A stretch of DNA of 5,093 nt from NCBI GenBank assembly GCA_029975915.1, contig JARKOC010000055.1, positions 1-5,093 on the forward strand, written 5' to 3'. Of this stretch, positions 1 to 5,093 are shown one piece after another (position 1 is the first letter of the stretch; each line of letters starts with the position of its first letter). A program made the translations under genes and the position numbers. The DNA comes from Bryobacteraceae bacterium (GTDB lineage Bacteria; Acidobacteriota; Terriglobia; Bryobacterales; Bryobacteraceae). Under the pieces are notes generated by a model, which did no database searches, was not told the DNA's origin, and was given only the letters and a program-made list of their open reading frames with translations.

Positions 1-1
1 G

Positions 2-199
2 GAGGAAGAGCGCTACCTGCGGGCCGAGTTCCGTACCCGGCTCGGCTTCGTGGACGACGGAGAATTCCTGCTGGACCCTGACGGGGGATGTATCCACGTC
101 CGCTCCGCCTCCCGCCTCGGCTATTCGGACCTGGGCAAGAACCGCTCGCGGATCGAGGAGATCCGCGGCCGGTTTGCCGGATCGGAACGGACCAAATGA
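2..199 (+). CDS. DUF1499 family protein, C-terminal part (5' end outside window)
   Basis: The first 65 codons in this frame form the end of a gene that enters from the left and stops at TGA 197-199. The peptide contains FVDDGEFLLD followed by IHVRSASRLGYSDLGKNR and RIEEIR. This matches the C-terminal signature of the DUF1499 family, in which an RSASR-x-GxSDxGxNRxR block closes the domain. The biochemical function of DUF1499 proteins is not established; many carry an N-terminal signal or membrane segment, which would lie outside the window. The SOUL protein gene follows at once, with its start 20 bases downstream or, if an earlier ATG is used, overlapping this stop as ATGA. The two are probably co-transcribed. 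The frame call rests on the clear family motif; only the N-terminal part is unseen. Confidence 0.85.
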   Translation, partial: EEERYLRAEFRTRLGFVDDGEFLLDPDGGCIHVRSASRLGYSDLGKNRSRIEEIRGRFAGSERTK

Positions 200-207
200 A
201 CAATGCC

Positions 208-213
208 GGAGGA
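208..213 (+). promoter_or_regulatory. Shine-Dalgarno GGAGGA that decides the SOUL gene start
   Basis: GGAGGA lies 6 bases before the ATG at 220 and 9 bases before a second ATG at 223. The in-frame ATG at 196, which overlaps the upstream TGA, has only a poor purine tract (GGAACGGA) before it. The start at 220 also puts the hydrophobic segment right at the N-terminus, so 220 or 223 is preferred. Confidence 0.6.
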
Positions 214-219
214 TGGAGG

Positions 220-870
220 ATGATGACCATCATTGCTGTCGCATTCGGAACCCTGCTGCTTATCTGGGTGCTGAGCGGCTACCTTTCGACGAGGAATATC
301 GCCATGCCTGCCTATACCGTTGTTGCAGTGAAGCAGGACTACGAGATCCGCAGGTACGAACCTTTCATCGTGGCGGAGACGCTGCGGGAGGGTGACCCGG
401 CCGCGGCCCTGTCCGAAGGCTTCAACGAGCTGTTCCGCTACATAACGGGCAGCAATGCGGGGAGTTCGAAGATAAAGATGACGGCGCCGGTTCTCCGGAC
501 ACCCGGACCGCAGGGTACGAAGATTCCCATGACCGCTCCGGTCCTCCGCCAGGGTGCTGGCACGGGGACCATCGTCGCCTTCGTCATGCCGCCCGGCTCC
601 ACGATGGAGAGCCTGCCCCGGCCGATCAGCCCGGCCGTGGCCCTCCGGCAGGTGCCGTCCCGAACGGTGGCGGTCGTCACCTTCTCGGGATATGCCACCG
701 AAGGGGCCATCGAGGAGAAGACGGAGAGCCTGCTCCAGGCCCTGATGCGGGACGGAGTGGCTCCCCAATCCGTGCCGGCCGTTGCCCTGTACGACCCGCC
801 ATGGACCCCCCCGTTCATGCGCAGGAAGGAGGTCATGGTGGAGACAGGTGAAAGCGGAACGGGAGAGTGA
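220..870 (+). CDS. SOUL-type haem-binding family protein, membrane anchored
   Basis: A protein of 216 residues. Residues 3-20 are a hydrophobic stretch (TIIAVAFGTLLLIWVLSG), probably an uncleaved membrane anchor or signal. The SOUL domain begins near residue 32 with YTVV, then DYEIRRYEPF (40-49) and AET. The diagnostic KIxMTAPVL motif occurs twice, at 84-93 and 101-110, as is common in prokaryotic SOUL proteins. Near the C-terminus YDPPWTPPFMRRKEV is the usual closing motif. Vertebrate SOUL/HBP proteins bind haem or tetrapyrroles; prokaryotic members are mostly uncharacterised, so haem binding here is by family only. The gene follows the DUF1499 gene closely, probably in one transcript, and ends 6 bases from the convergent SDR gene. 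An in-frame ATG at 196 would add 8 residues but has a weaker ribosome binding site. Confidence 0.9.
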   Translation: MMTIIAVAFGTLLLIWVLSGYLSTRNIAMPAYTVVAVKQDYEIRRYEPFIVAETLREGDPAAALSEGFNELFRYITGSNAGSSKIKMTAPVLRTPGPQGTKIPMTAPVLRQGAGTGTIVAFVMPPGSTMESLPRPISPAVALRQVPSRTVAVVTFSGYATEGAIEEKTESLLQALMRDGVAPQSVPAVALYDPPWTPPFMRRKEVMVETGESGTGE

Positions 871-876
871 CGGTGA

Positions 877-1797
877 TCAGGCGGATTGGGCTCCGGTGCG
901 CTCATCGTCAAGGGCACGCCGGAGCGCCTCGTCGAAGGGTGTCAGCGGGAAGGGGAGCAGGTCCCGCAGGCGGTTGTCGCGACAGACGACCTCGTTGCGC
1001 AGCCCCTCGATCAGCGGCATGGAGATGGAGGGCTTGACCGGCGTCACCAGCCCAACCCAGTAGGAGGAGAGTTTCGGCGTCAGCAGGGGGACCGGCACGA
1101 TCCACAGCCGTCTGCCCCGCAGCCGGGCGAAGCGCTCCATCATGTCCCGGTAGCTGAGGATCTCGGGCCCGCCGATATCGAAGACCCCCCCGGCGGTCCG
1201 CTCCTCCACCAGGCACCCCACCAGGTAGCGAATCACGTCCCCGACGGCAATGGGCTGGCACCGGGTGGAGACCCAACGGGGGGTGATCATCACCGGCAGC
1301 CGGTCCACCAGCGCCTTGATGATCTCGTAGGAGGCTCCCCCCGCGCCGATGATGATGGCCGCCCGCAGGACCGTAGTGGAGAGCCGGCCGCTCCGGAGGA
1401 TGTCCGCCACCTCGCGCCTGCTGGCCAGGTGTTCGGAGAGGCCGCTGCCCGTCTCGCCCAGCCCGCCAAGGTAGATGGCCCGGCGCACCCCTGCCCGGTC
1501 GGCGGCCGCCGTAAAGTTCAGGGCCGCCCGGCGGTCGCGGCGCTCGAAGCCGGCCCGGCCGGCGGCCAGGGAGTGGACCAGGTAGAAAGCTGTGTCGACC
1601 CCGGCAAGGGCCGCGTCCAGGGAGGGCGGCTCCAGGAGATCCGCCACAGCCGTCTCTACCCCTTCGGGAACGGAGGCTTCCGGACGACGCACCATGGCGC
1701 GCACCCGGAACCCCTCATCCGCGAGCGCGGAGACCAGCCTCCTGCCGATGAATCCGCTCGACCCGGTTACCAGGACCGTCCCTCTGCTCGGCTCCAT
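877..1797 (-). CDS. Atypical SDR / NAD(P)H-binding oxidoreductase, YbjT-like
   Basis: A protein of 306 residues with an N-terminal Rossmann fold. The glycine-rich dinucleotide loop TGSSGFIG is at 11-18, MVRRP (35-39) follows strand 2, VADLLEP (51-57) supplies the acidic residue after strand 3, and DTAFYLVHSL (68-77) and RAIYLGGLG (106-114) are strands 4 and 5. There is no classical YxxxK catalytic pair after YLGGLG, which marks it as an atypical (NmrA/YbjT-like) SDR. The C-terminal part contains LSSYWVGLVTPV and PLIEGLRNEVV, motifs I associate with this subfamily. The substrate is unknown. The start at 1797 has AGGAGG 6 bases upstream (plus-strand 1804-1809) and places the Rossmann loop where expected. 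The open frame extends upstream to 2019 but that part is not protein-like. The gene is divergent from the lipocalin operon and may share its control region. Confidence 0.92.
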   Translation of the reverse strand: MEPSRGTVLVTGSSGFIGRRLVSALADEGFRVRAMVRRPEASVPEGVETAVADLLEPPSLDAALAGVDTAFYLVHSLAAGRAGFERRDRRAALNFTAAADRAGVRRAIYLGGLGETGSGLSEHLASRREVADILRSGRLSTTVLRAAIIIGAGGASYEIIKALVDRLPVMITPRWVSTRCQPIAVGDVIRYLVGCLVEERTAGGVFDIGGPEILSYRDMMERFARLRGRRLWIVPVPLLTPKLSSYWVGLVTPVKPSISMPLIEGLRNEVVCRDNRLRDLLPFPLTPFDEALRRALDDERTGAQSA

Positions 1798-1884
1798 GGT
1801 TTTCCTCCTCTCAAGCTGTTTGGTACCAAGTGTACACCAAGTTTCCGAAATTGGCGGGTACGTGATCAAGGGGACAGGAGAAGA
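1798..1884. promoter_or_regulatory. Divergent intergenic control region with 11-bp-spaced direct repeats
   Basis: This 87-base region separates the divergent SDR gene from the rightward operon and must hold at least part of the promoters of both, unless one promoter lies inside a gene. It contains ACCAAGT at 1825-1831 and again at 1836-1842, exactly 11 bases apart. It also contains two perfect palindromes, TTGGTACCAA (1820-1829) and GTGTACAC (1830-1837). It is richer in A and T than its surroundings. No sigma-70 -35/-10 pair with good spacing was convincing on either strand. One-turn-spaced direct repeats suit a regulator whose DNA-binding domains bind side by side on the helix, as reported for CarH-type MerR regulators. 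Binding by any particular regulator is inference. Confidence 0.5.
1804..1809 (-). promoter_or_regulatory. Shine-Dalgarno AGGAGG of the SDR gene
   Basis: On the minus strand AGGAGG stands 6 bases before the ATG at 1797. It fixes the start against the longer upstream open frame. Confidence 0.75.
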
Positions 1885-2661
1885 ATGAGGATGACGACAG
1901 GCGCCCGCCCGCGTGCCGATTCGGGGACGGAGGTTCCCATGGGGGGAAAGAACACAACGTACAACCGGATTGCCAGTGAAGACATCATCCTGGGGGATGC
2001 CTCGGTCGTTTCCCGGCAATGGGTCCTTCTTCCCGCCGGCGGCTGTCTCCCGACGCCGGAGCAGATGCTGGAGAGATATCTGGTGTTCCTGCGCCGCTGC
2101 ACCCTCTCCCTCGTCCGTCCTGACGCGGCCGCCGACGGGATAGCCTTCCGGCTGGCGGGCCTGCGCCGGCCGCTCCTGCTGTTCGCGCCCCCGGAAAGCT
2201 CCCGGAGCGGCGCCGGCCGTTCCGTGGCGCTCCGCATTCAGGGCGGCCTGCTGGCACAGCAGCGCGAATGCGGCCGGGGCCTGCTCACCTTTACCGTTGC
2301 CTCACTTCCGGACGGGATGGAACTGGCCATCCAGGTGGCCGACTACTGCCCCCTGCTGCTCGGCGGACCGGGACCGTCCCGGCTCCGGAGCCGGCTGTAC
2401 CGCTCCACCCAGGCCATTGTCCACCGGCTGATTACCGTCCGGTTTCTCGCCCATTTCTGCCGGACCATGAATCGTGGCTCTGCCCGGCGCCCCCCTCCCC
2501 GTCCACCGGCTGGGCGACTGTCTTTTGCGGGAAAACCCGGCACACTCGAAACAGCAGCTCCGCTACACATCGAGGAGGATCTCACATGTTCAGAATCTCG
2601 TCTGCCATCCCGCTCCTGCTGCTTCTGGCGTCAGGGTGCGCGCCGTCTCTCCCGCCGCTGA
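1885..2661 (+). CDS. Protein of unknown family, first gene of the operon; 3' end possibly frameshifted
   Basis: I do not recognise the family. The frame encodes 258 residues from ATG 1885 (AGGAG at 1876-1880, only 4 bases away). An alternative ATG at 1939 has GGAGG at 1929-1933 with 5 bases spacing and would give 240 residues. From about residue 20 to 197 it looks like a genuine globular protein: WVLLPAGG, an ERYLVFLRRCTLSLVRP helix/strand block, FRLAGLRRPLLLFAPPE, RIQGGLLAQ, GLLTFTV, then VADYCPLLLGG and LYRSTQAIVHRLITVRFLAHF. No signal peptide or membrane segment is evident. The alternating strand pattern is loosely like a helix-grip or lipid-binding fold, which is speculation. The last 60 or so residues (from about base 2475) are rich in Arg, Pro and Ser with less biased codons, and overlap the lipocalin gene by 76 bases. 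A frameshift near the C-run at 2489-2498, or a lost stop codon, is possible. Confidence 0.7.
   Translation: MRMTTGARPRADSGTEVPMGGKNTTYNRIASEDIILGDASVVSRQWVLLPAGGCLPTPEQMLERYLVFLRRCTLSLVRPDAAADGIAFRLAGLRRPLLLFAPPESSRSGAGRSVALRIQGGLLAQQRECGRGLLTFTVASLPDGMELAIQVADYCPLLLGGPGPSRLRSRLYRSTQAIVHRLITVRFLAHFCRTMNRGSARRPPPRPPAGRLSFAGKPGTLETAAPLHIEEDLTCSESRLPSRSCCFWRQGARRLSRR
2572..2578 (+). promoter_or_regulatory. Shine-Dalgarno GAGGAGG of the lipocalin gene
   Basis: GAGGAGG ends 7 bases before the ATG at 2586. It supports an independent, strong translation start inside the upstream open frame and rules out the longer in-frame reading that begins at 2268. Confidence 0.75.
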
Positions 2662-3128
2662 AGACCGTGGACCGGGTGGACCTGCAACGCTTCATGGGCG
2701 ACTGGTACGTCATCGCCAACATCCCGACCTTCATCGAGAAGGGCGCCCACAACGCCGTGGAGTCCTACCGGCTCGAAGATGACGGCACAATCGCCACCAC
2801 CTTCACCTTCCGGCAGGGCGGATTCGACGGCCCGGTCAAGACCTACACCCCCCGCGGCTTCGTGCGGGATACGGCATCCAACGCCGTCTGGGGCATGCGG
2901 TTCATCTGGCCGTTCAAGGCCGAGTACCTCATCATCTACCTGAACGAAGACTATACGCAGACTGTCATCGGCCGCAGCAAACGCGACTACCTGTGGATCA
3001 TGGCCCGCACGCCGGAAATGCCCGAAGAGGACTATGCCGGGCTGGTCGCGGACCTCGCCGCCCGGGGCTACGACGTTTCGAAAATCGAGAAAGTTCCCCA
3101 ATCCTGGCCGGAGAGGAAGGCGCCATGA
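2586..3128 (+). CDS. blc: Bacterial lipocalin lipoprotein (Blc-like)
   Basis: A 180-residue protein, the usual size for bacterial Blc. Residues 1-18 are a lipoprotein signal peptide: FR near the start, a run of five leucines, and a lipobox ending ASGC with the lipidated cysteine at 18. The lipocalin GxW motif follows as FMGDWYVIANIPTF, with G38 and W40. The later block of two strands, YLIIYLNEDYTQTVIG then YLWIMARTP, and a C-terminal helix (YAGLVADLAARGYDV) match the bacterial lipocalin pattern. Blc proteins are lipid-binding lipoproteins, in E. coli attached to the outer membrane; a role in phospholipid or fatty-acid handling is inferred from the family. The residue after the lipidated Cys is Ala, so there is no Asp retention signal and outer membrane sorting is plausible. 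The stop overlaps the next start as ATGA, which points to translational coupling with the DUF2878 gene. Confidence 0.95.
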   Translation: MFRISSAIPLLLLLASGCAPSLPPLKTVDRVDLQRFMGDWYVIANIPTFIEKGAHNAVESYRLEDDGTIATTFTFRQGGFDGPVKTYTPRGFVRDTASNAVWGMRFIWPFKAEYLIIYLNEDYTQTVIGRSKRDYLWIMARTPEMPEEDYAGLVADLAARGYDVSKIEKVPQSWPERKAP

Positions 3129-3673
3129 ACAGGGAATTGTTCAAAAAAATCCTCAACCTCCTGCTGTTCCAGGTCGCCTGGTTCGCCGCGGTGCTGGGGG
3201 CCGCCGGAGGGATGGCCTGGCTCGGACCGATGGTTCTCCTGCCGGTCCTGGGCGTCCACCTGGCTCTGCAGGAAGACCGGCGCGGGGAGGTACGGCTGCT
3301 CCTGGCGGCCGCGGCAATCGGCTTCCTGTTCGACACCCTGATGGTTGCGACAGGGGCGTTCACGCCGGTGCGAAACCTCCTCCCCCGCCCCTTCAGCCCC
3401 CCCTGGATGGTCGGCCTCTGGATGAACTTCGCGGCCACGCTCAACGTCTCACTTGCCTGGCTGCGAGGAAGGTTCAGGCTGGCCGCCGTTTCCGGGGCAA
3501 TCGGCGGGCCCCTGGCGTATTACAGCGGTGCGAAGCTCGGGGCTACCGATTCCCTTCCGGGCCTGACCGGCATGGTCATGCTGGCTGTGGGGTGGGCCGT
3601 CATGACGCCGCTGCTGACTTGGCTGGCAACGCGTTTGAGAAATAGCGGCCTGGAGAAGGGAGGGCGAGCATGA
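3125..3673 (+). CDS. DUF2878 family multi-pass membrane protein
   Basis: A 182-residue hydrophobic protein. Approximate membrane segments are 10-29, 33-48, 58-77, 94-113, 118-136 and 145-168, so five or six passes. Features that fit DUF2878 are an N-terminal NLLLFQVAWFAAVLGA segment, HLALQ at 45-49, a GFLFDTLMVATGAF segment with D70, WMVGLWMNFAATLN at 94-107, and GGPLAYYSGAKLGA at 127-140. The last is the most diagnostic. The function is unknown; charged and polar residues inside the membrane (D70, N101, K137) may be functional. It overlaps both neighbours by ATGA (3125-3128 and 3670-3673), with GGAGAGGAAGG before its start, so it is almost surely co-expressed with the lipocalin and the methyltransferase. 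I recall the same three families together in LitR/CarH-associated clusters. Confidence 0.88.
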   Translation: MNRELFKKILNLLLFQVAWFAAVLGAAGGMAWLGPMVLLPVLGVHLALQEDRRGEVRLLLAAAAIGFLFDTLMVATGAFTPVRNLLPRPFSPPWMVGLWMNFAATLNVSLAWLRGRFRLAAVSGAIGGPLAYYSGAKLGATDSLPGLTGMVMLAVGWAVMTPLLTWLATRLRNSGLEKGGRA

Positions 3674-4707
3674 GCAGAATCATCGATTTAATGGAGCGGC
3701 GACTGCTGCCCGATGCGGTGATCCGCCGCGGCATCCGCTTTCTGCTCAGGGCACGGCTGTCCGCAGAGAATCATGGCGGCATCGAGGCCGACCGCGCGGC
3801 GGAGCGCGATTTTATCGAAGCCCTGTGCAGGAGCCCCATAGCGGTTTCCACCGCCGAGGCGAACCTCCAACACTATGAGCTGCCGCCCGAGTTCTTCCGC
3901 CTGGTGCTGGGCGCGCATCTCAAGTACAGCTGCTGCCTGTTTGCGGAGGGAGTCGACTCCCTGGATGCCGCGGAAGAGGCGATGCTGGAGCTGAGCTGCC
4001 GGCGGGCGGAAATCGAAGACGGCATGGACATCCTGGAACTGGGCTGCGGCTGGGGGTCTCTGACTCTCTGGATGGCGGAGCGCTACCCCCGCTGCTCCAT
4101 TACCGCGGTTTCCAACTCCCGCCTGCAGCAGGAGCATATCAGGAGCGAGTGCGAAAAGCGCGGCCTTGCAAATGTCCGGCTCATCAAGGCCGACATGAAC
4201 GATTTCCTCGCCGATGGGTGCTACGACAGGGTGGTGTCCCTGGAGATGTTCGAGCATATGCGGAATTACCAGGCCCTGCTGGCACGGATTTCCACCTGGC
4301 TGAAGAGCGGCGGGAAACTTTTCGTGCATATCTTCTGCCACGCCCGCCATGCCTACTTCTTCGAGACCGAGGGTTCGGGCAACTGGATGGGGAAGTATTT
4401 CTTTACCGGCGGCATCATGCCGTCTGACCATCTGCTGCTCTATTTCCAGGACGACATGGTGCTGGAAGACCACTGGCGTGTTTCCGGCATCCACTACCAC
4501 AAGACCGCGGAAGCATGGCTCGGCAATCTCGATACAAATGAAAAGGTACTGGTACCTGTCCTGCAGGCAGCCTACGGCGCCGTGGAAGCCCCGAGATGGC
4601 TGCAGCGCTGGCGGATATTCTTCATGGCATGCGGGGAACTGTGGGGATTCCGCGGTGGCGGGGAGTGGTGGGTATCGCACTACCTGTTCCGCCGGAGGGA
4701 AGTATGA
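3670..4707 (+). CDS. SAM-dependent methyltransferase, CFA synthase superfamily, coclaurine N-methyltransferase-like
   Basis: A 345-residue class I SAM-dependent methyltransferase. An N-terminal helical region (1-115) includes NLQHYELPPEFFRLVLG and LKYSCCLF (84-91). SAM-binding motif I is ILELGCGWGSLTLWMAERYP (121-140), followed by ITAVSNSRLQQEHI, then VRLIKADMNDF (169-179) and DRVVSLEMFEHMRNY (186-200). The acidic-His group E192, E195 and H196 corresponds to the catalytic EMFEHM block of plant coclaurine N-methyltransferase. LFVHIFCH (217-224), KYFFTGGIMPS, LLLYFQDD and HWRVSGIHYHKTAEAWL also follow the plant enzyme family rather than E. coli Cfa. The substrate is unknown: lipid acyl chain, amine lipid and other small molecules are all possible, and I would not call it a cyclopropane synthase. 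The start overlaps the DUF2878 stop (ATGA) with GGGAGGG upstream. A terminator follows about 50 bases after the stop. Confidence 0.93.
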   Translation: MSRIIDLMERRLLPDAVIRRGIRFLLRARLSAENHGGIEADRAAERDFIEALCRSPIAVSTAEANLQHYELPPEFFRLVLGAHLKYSCCLFAEGVDSLDAAEEAMLELSCRRAEIEDGMDILELGCGWGSLTLWMAERYPRCSITAVSNSRLQQEHIRSECEKRGLANVRLIKADMNDFLADGCYDRVVSLEMFEHMRNYQALLARISTWLKSGGKLFVHIFCHARHAYFFETEGSGNWMGKYFFTGGIMPSDHLLLYFQDDMVLEDHWRVSGIHYHKTAEAWLGNLDTNEKVLVPVLQAAYGAVEAPRWLQRWRIFFMACGELWGFRGGGEWWVSHYLFRRREV

Positions 4708-4753
4708 GCGGCAGGAAAGAATACCGGCTATCGGGAGGAACCGCAGGGTCGAC

Positions 4754-4790
4754 AAAAAAGTGGGACTTTTCGCAAGGGAAAGTCCCACTT
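4754..4790. terminator. Bidirectional intrinsic terminator between the operon and the flavin oxidoreductase gene
   Basis: AAGTGGGACTTT (4758-4769) and AAAGTCCCACTT (4779-4790) form a perfect 12-bp stem. A further C4771-G4777 pair and a T-G wobble can close a 5-base loop. On the minus strand the stem runs into six T (complement of 4754-4759), giving a textbook terminator for the oxidoreductase gene about 100 bases downstream of its stop. On the plus strand the stem is followed by CTTCCTTAG, a weak T-tract, so it probably also ends the methyltransferase operon, less efficiently. Confidence 0.85.
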
Positions 4791-4893
4791 CCTTAGCTTG
4801 GCTCCCCTGGGTGGGCGAACGTCGAACTCGTTTCTTTGTCATTCACAATCAGCAGCCGGAACCCATTTCTTTCCCAAATCGGCGGATATCCGG

Positions 4894-5091
4894 TCAGTTC
4901 CGGTCAAGGACGCAGAAAAGCCCCTCTCCCTTCAGCAGTGGGCCGAAGCAGGCGTTTTCAGAGAGGCATGAAGCCCTGCGACGGTCTCCGGACCGCCATC
5001 GCGCAACCAGTGCCGGCTCCCGGATAAGAGGGCGGCAGAGGGAAATGTAGTCGGCAACACCTGCTTCGACCAGTTCATCGGCAACCTCGAA
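4894..5091 (-). CDS. NADH:flavin oxidoreductase / Old Yellow Enzyme family, C-terminal part (5' end outside window)
   Basis: The minus strand is open from the right edge to a TGA at 4894-4896, giving 65 residues of a truncated gene. The peptide reads VADELVEAGVADYISLCRPL then IREPALVARWRSGD. This is the end of the FMN-binding TIM barrel in the Old Yellow Enzyme family, where an SLxRPLIREPxL-type segment follows the flavin phosphate site. The tail has cysteines at fragment positions 42, 48 and 60 in a C-x5-C-x11-C pattern, with CLSENACF where many relatives have a C-x2-C-N-x-C motif. It probably reduces activated alkenes or related substrates using NAD(P)H and FMN; the exact substrate cannot be told. 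It is convergent with the methyltransferase operon and shares the hairpin at 4754-4790 as terminator. Confidence 0.85.
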   Translation of the reverse strand, partial: FEVADELVEAGVADYISLCRPLIREPALVARWRSGDRRRASCLSENACFGPLLKGEGLFCVLDRN

Positions 5092-5093
5092 TG

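Noticed and set aside
886..1884. Long plus-strand open frame upstream of and continuous with the 1885 gene
   Set aside because: It lies antisense to the well-supported SDR gene; its translation is Gly/Pro/His/Gln-rich with no domain. It is an artefact of high GC codon bias.
1798..2019. N-terminal extension of the SDR gene to an upstream ATG
   Set aside because: The extra 74 residues precede the Rossmann loop without family support, cross the promoter region and the divergent gene, and AGGAGG marks the start at 1797.
2268..2585. N-terminal extension of the lipocalin in the same frame
   Set aside because: A strong ribosome binding site and a lipoprotein signal peptide begin exactly at 2586; the extension is out-of-frame reading of the upstream gene.
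3688..4842. Minus-strand open frame of 384 codons opposite the methyltransferase
   Set aside because: The plus-strand methyltransferase has clear family motifs along its whole length; the antisense translation has none and crosses the terminator hairpin.
4797..4850. tRNA-like look of TGGCTCCCCTGGGTGGGCGAAC...GTCGAAC on the minus strand
   Set aside because: The T-arm does not pair around the TTCGA loop and no anticodon or D arm can be formed nearby.
4890..4906. Direct repeat CCGGTCA twice with 10-bp spacing
   Set aside because: It is short, sits at the end of the oxidoreductase coding region, and is readily expected by chance.
4349..5050. Plus-strand open frame of 233 codons at the right end
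   Set aside because: It overlaps the methyltransferase out of frame, crosses the terminator, is rich in Arg/Ser without motifs, and lies antisense to the clear oxidoreductase C-terminus.

Overview
The window is GC-rich, densely packed bacterial DNA with strong GGAGG-type ribosome binding sites and several ATGA stop/start overlaps. Gene content and style suggest a Gram-negative bacterium, possibly a Geobacter-like member of the Desulfuromonadota. That placement is inference from general resemblance, since no marker gene is present. There is no sign of phage, insertion sequence, CRISPR, tRNA or rRNA.

Layout: (1) At the left edge is the 3' end of a DUF1499-family gene (2-199, +), followed closely by a membrane-anchored SOUL-type haem-binding protein (220-870, +). 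(2) Convergent to this pair, with only 6 bp between stop codons, is an atypical NAD(P)-binding short-chain dehydrogenase/reductase (877-1797, -). (3) A short divergent intergenic region (1798-1884) carries two 11-bp-spaced direct repeats of ACCAAGT and two small palindromes. (4) Rightward from it runs a probable four-gene operon: an unrecognised protein (1885-2661), a Blc-type lipocalin lipoprotein (2586-3128), a DUF2878 multi-pass membrane protein (3125-3673) and a methyltransferase of the cyclopropane-fatty-acid-synthase superfamily that most resembles plant coclaurine N-methyltransferases (3670-4707). The last three genes overlap by ATGA. (5) A strong inverted repeat at 4754-4790 acts as terminator. 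(6) At the right edge is the C-terminal end of an Old Yellow Enzyme-type NADH:flavin oxidoreductase on the minus strand (4894-5091), which runs into the same terminator.

Working together: a CFA/CNMT-like methyltransferase, DUF2878, lipocalin and a YbjT-like SDR is a combination I recall from clusters controlled by B12-dependent MerR-family photoreceptors (LitR/CarH), usually together with photolyase. Likely themes are membrane-lipid modification, lipid transport by the lipocalin, and redox chemistry by the SDR and flavin enzyme. The regulator and photolyase are not in this window, so light or B12 control is a hypothesis. The 11-bp-spaced repeats in the divergent promoter are its only direct sequence support.

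The least explained part is the gene at 1885-2661. Its family is unknown to me, and its 3' end reads unlike normal coding sequence before overlapping the lipocalin gene by 76 bases. No stretch longer than 300 bases lacks a gene.
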